A stretch of 7,200 nt of DNA from an uncultured Clostridia bacterium (GTDB taxonomy: Bacteria; Bacillota_A; Clostridia; Christensenellales; CAG-138): the NCBI GenBank assembly GCA_946539625.1, contig CAMNHT010000065.1, forward strand, positions 1 through 7,200. The letters run 5' to 3'. Shown piece after piece: positions 5,931 to 7,200 of the stretch. Numbering within the stretch: position 1 is the stretch's first letter; each line of letters starts with the position of its first letter. The notes beneath the pieces are model-generated. The model was not told the origin of the DNA and searched no databases. It worked only from the letters and a program-made list of their open reading frames with translations. Both the position numbers and the translations under genes were made by a program.

Positions 5931-5998
5931 TGTCATTCTGAGCCGCAGGCGAAGAATCTAAAAGATCCTTCGCCGCAATACCGCGACTCAGGATGACA
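5931..5998. repeat. Palindromic TGTCATTCTGAG repeat (68 bp)
   Basis: The ends TGTCATTCTGAG (5931-5942) and CTCAGGATGACA (5987-5998) are inverse complements with one mismatch. An inner pair, GGCGAAGAATCT (5948-5959) and AGATCCTTCGCC (5963-5974), is also inverse with one mismatch. I recognise the TGTCATTCTGAGC...GCGAAGAATCT pattern as a repeat family scattered through many bacterial genomes. It lies between the secA stop and the sigma promoter and is the only hairpin after secA. It could therefore act as its transcript end, though no T tract is present. Confidence 0.75.
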
Positions 5999-6034
5999 TG
6001 TTTTGGGTCAGTATGCGTTCAACAGATCGAACGC

Positions 6035-7200
6035 TTATACGTTTCTGCCGCAGCAGTTTTTGTATTTCTTGCCGCTGCCGCACGGGCACGGATCGTTTCT
6101 GCCGATCTTCGCGGACCGCTTCAGAACCTTCGGCTTGTCGCCGTCGGGCGACGGCGTGTCGACCGGCTTTGCGACCTGCTTGCGCTCGATCGGCGCGCGC
6201 CGCACCTGCACGTGCATGAGGTTTCGCACCGCTTCCTCGCGGATGCGCTCGATCATCGCGTCAAAGAGGTCCGCGCCTTCATTCGCATAGGCGTTCGCCG
6301 GGTCGGTCTGCGCATACGCGCGAAGTCCGATGCCCTGCTTGAGCTCGTCCATGGCGTCGATCTGATCCATCCAGTTGGTGTCGACCGCGCGCAAAAGCAC
6401 GATGCGCTCGACCTCGCGGATGTCGATATGCTGTTCCGAAAGCGCTTCTTCCTTTTTCGCGCGCGCCCGTTCGGCAAAGGTCATGCAGCAGTCGCAAAGA
6501 TCGCTGCGGCGTTTCAGAGACGCGCTGTGCAAAAGTCCCGTTGCGTCGGCGCCGCAGAGATCGCTCATCTCCTTTTCGATCGCGGAGATATCCCACTCCT
6601 CGGGCTTTGAATGCTCGCTGGCATACGCATTGACGATGCTTTCGACCGTCTCGCGGATCATGCTTGTGAACTGATCTTTGAGGTCCTCGCCCATCAGCAC
6701 CTTACGGCGCTCGCTGTAGATGACCTCGCGCTGCTTGTTCATGACATCATCGTAGCGCAGCACGTTTTTACGCATATCGAAGTTCGACGCCTCGACGCGC
6801 TTCTGCGCGTTTTCGATCTGCTTTGTGATAAAACCGTTCTCGATCGGGTACGCGTCGTCAGGCGAAAGCCGCGTCATCATGCCTTCCATGCGGTCCATGC
6901 CGAAGCGCCGCATGAGCTCGTCCTTTAACGACACGTAAAAGCGCGTGCTGCCGGGGTCGCCCTGACGGCCTGCGCGGCCGCGAAGCTGATTGTCGATCCG
7001 TCGGCTTTCGTGCCGTTCCGTGCCGATGATATGAAGCCCGCCGAGCTTCACGACTTCCTCGTGCTCGCGGTCGGTCTCTTTCTTGAATTCCGCGTAAAGC
7101 TTCGCGTACTGCTCGCGCGCGGCAAGGATGACCTCGTCCTCGGTTTCGGCATGTCCGGTCGCCTCGTCGATGAGCTCCTCCTCCATGCCTTCCTGCCGCA
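6035..7200 (-). CDS. secA: Preprotein translocase ATPase SecA, C-terminal part (N-terminus beyond the window)
   Basis: SecA is the cytoplasmic ATPase motor that pushes preproteins through SecYEG. The frame stays open to the window edge (RQEGMEEELIDEATG...), so only the last 387 or so residues are seen; ATG 7186 is internal. Visible landmarks are VVKLGGLHIIGTERHESRRI and NQLRGRAGRQGDPGS (helicase motif VI region), followed by FYVSLKDELMRRFG, the helical scaffold (KQIENAQKRVEASNFDMRKN, LRYDDVMNKQREVIY) and the wing/scaffold residues RAVDTNWMDQIDAMDELKQGI. The zinc-binding SEC-C tail at the end is CPCGSGKKYKNCC, C-x-C-x8-C-C, which contacts SecB or ribosomes in other species. The charged stretch EEELIDEATGHAETEDE before LGGL is an insertion common in clostridial SecA. 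The stop is TAA (6037-6035). The gene is co-directional with the sigma operon, but about 190 bp and a repeat separate them. Confidence 0.97.
   Translation of the reverse strand, partial: RQEGMEEELIDEATGHAETEDEVILAAREQYAKLYAEFKKETDREHEEVVKLGGLHIIGTERHESRRIDNQLRGRAGRQGDPGSTRFYVSLKDELMRRFGMDRMEGMMTRLSPDDAYPIENGFITKQIENAQKRVEASNFDMRKNVLRYDDVMNKQREVIYSERRKVLMGEDLKDQFTSMIRETVESIVNAYASEHSKPEEWDISAIEKEMSDLCGADATGLLHSASLKRRSDLCDCCMTFAERARAKKEEALSEQHIDIREVERIVLLRAVDTNWMDQIDAMDELKQGIGLRAYAQTDPANAYANEGADLFDAMIERIREEAVRNLMHVQVRRAPIERKQVAKPVDTPSPDGDKPKVLKRSAKIGRNDPCPCGSGKKYKNCCGRNV

Noticed and set aside
5993..6610. 205-residue + strand frame opposite SecA
   Set aside because: Mirror frame of the highly conserved secA sequence.

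Overview
The window (GC-rich, roughly 55-60% by eye) looks like a chromosome segment of an uncultured or gut-type Clostridia member, probably Oscillospiraceae/Christensenellales-like. The reasons are a rubrerythrin, a Firmicutes-type macrodomain + class M sirtuin pair, a SecA of the type with a charged insertion before its LGGL motif, and intergenic palindromic repeats of kinds I recall from that group. That placement is from memory of the families, not from a search.

Left part, + strand: the C-terminal three quarters of a rubrerythrin (3-422) ends in a clear Rho-independent terminator (441-470). A strong extended -10 promoter (469-498) overlaps the end of that terminator and would start transcription at or within a base or so of the ATG of the next gene. 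So the zinc-macrodomain protein-ADP-ribose hydrolase (505-1263) appears to be leaderless. The class M sirtuin (1285-2133) follows 21 bp later with its own ribosome binding site. Known SirTM enzymes mono-ADP-ribosylate a lipoylated GcvH-like carrier and the partner macrodomain removes the mark. No carrier or lipoate ligase gene lies in this window.

Middle (2134-2634): a gene-free 500 bp block packed with palindromes. It holds a GGACGTGCA hairpin, a 116-bp MITE-like element with near-perfect 19-bp terminal inverted repeats, a diverged second copy of the last codons and 3' flank of the sirtuin gene, several CCCTCCC/GGGAGGG hairpins and a terminator serving the minus-strand operon.

Right part, - strand: a two-gene operon made of an ECF-type RNA polymerase sigma factor (5365-5841) and, abutting it with no gap, a 909-residue single-pass membrane protein (2635-5364). 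The latter has a short basic cytoplasmic part, one transmembrane helix and a large exterior of right-handed beta-helix plus several small beta-rich modules. Upstream of the sigma gene is an excellent SigmaE-like ECF promoter (GGAACTT-16 bp-GTCTAA), implying autoregulation. I read this as a self-activating sigma factor with a candidate transmembrane anti-sigma/sensor whose ectodomain is a cysteine-laddered beta-helix. This is the best candidate for an undescribed system here. Upstream of it lies a palindromic repeat (5931-5998), and the window ends in the C-terminal part of SecA (6035-7200, - strand).
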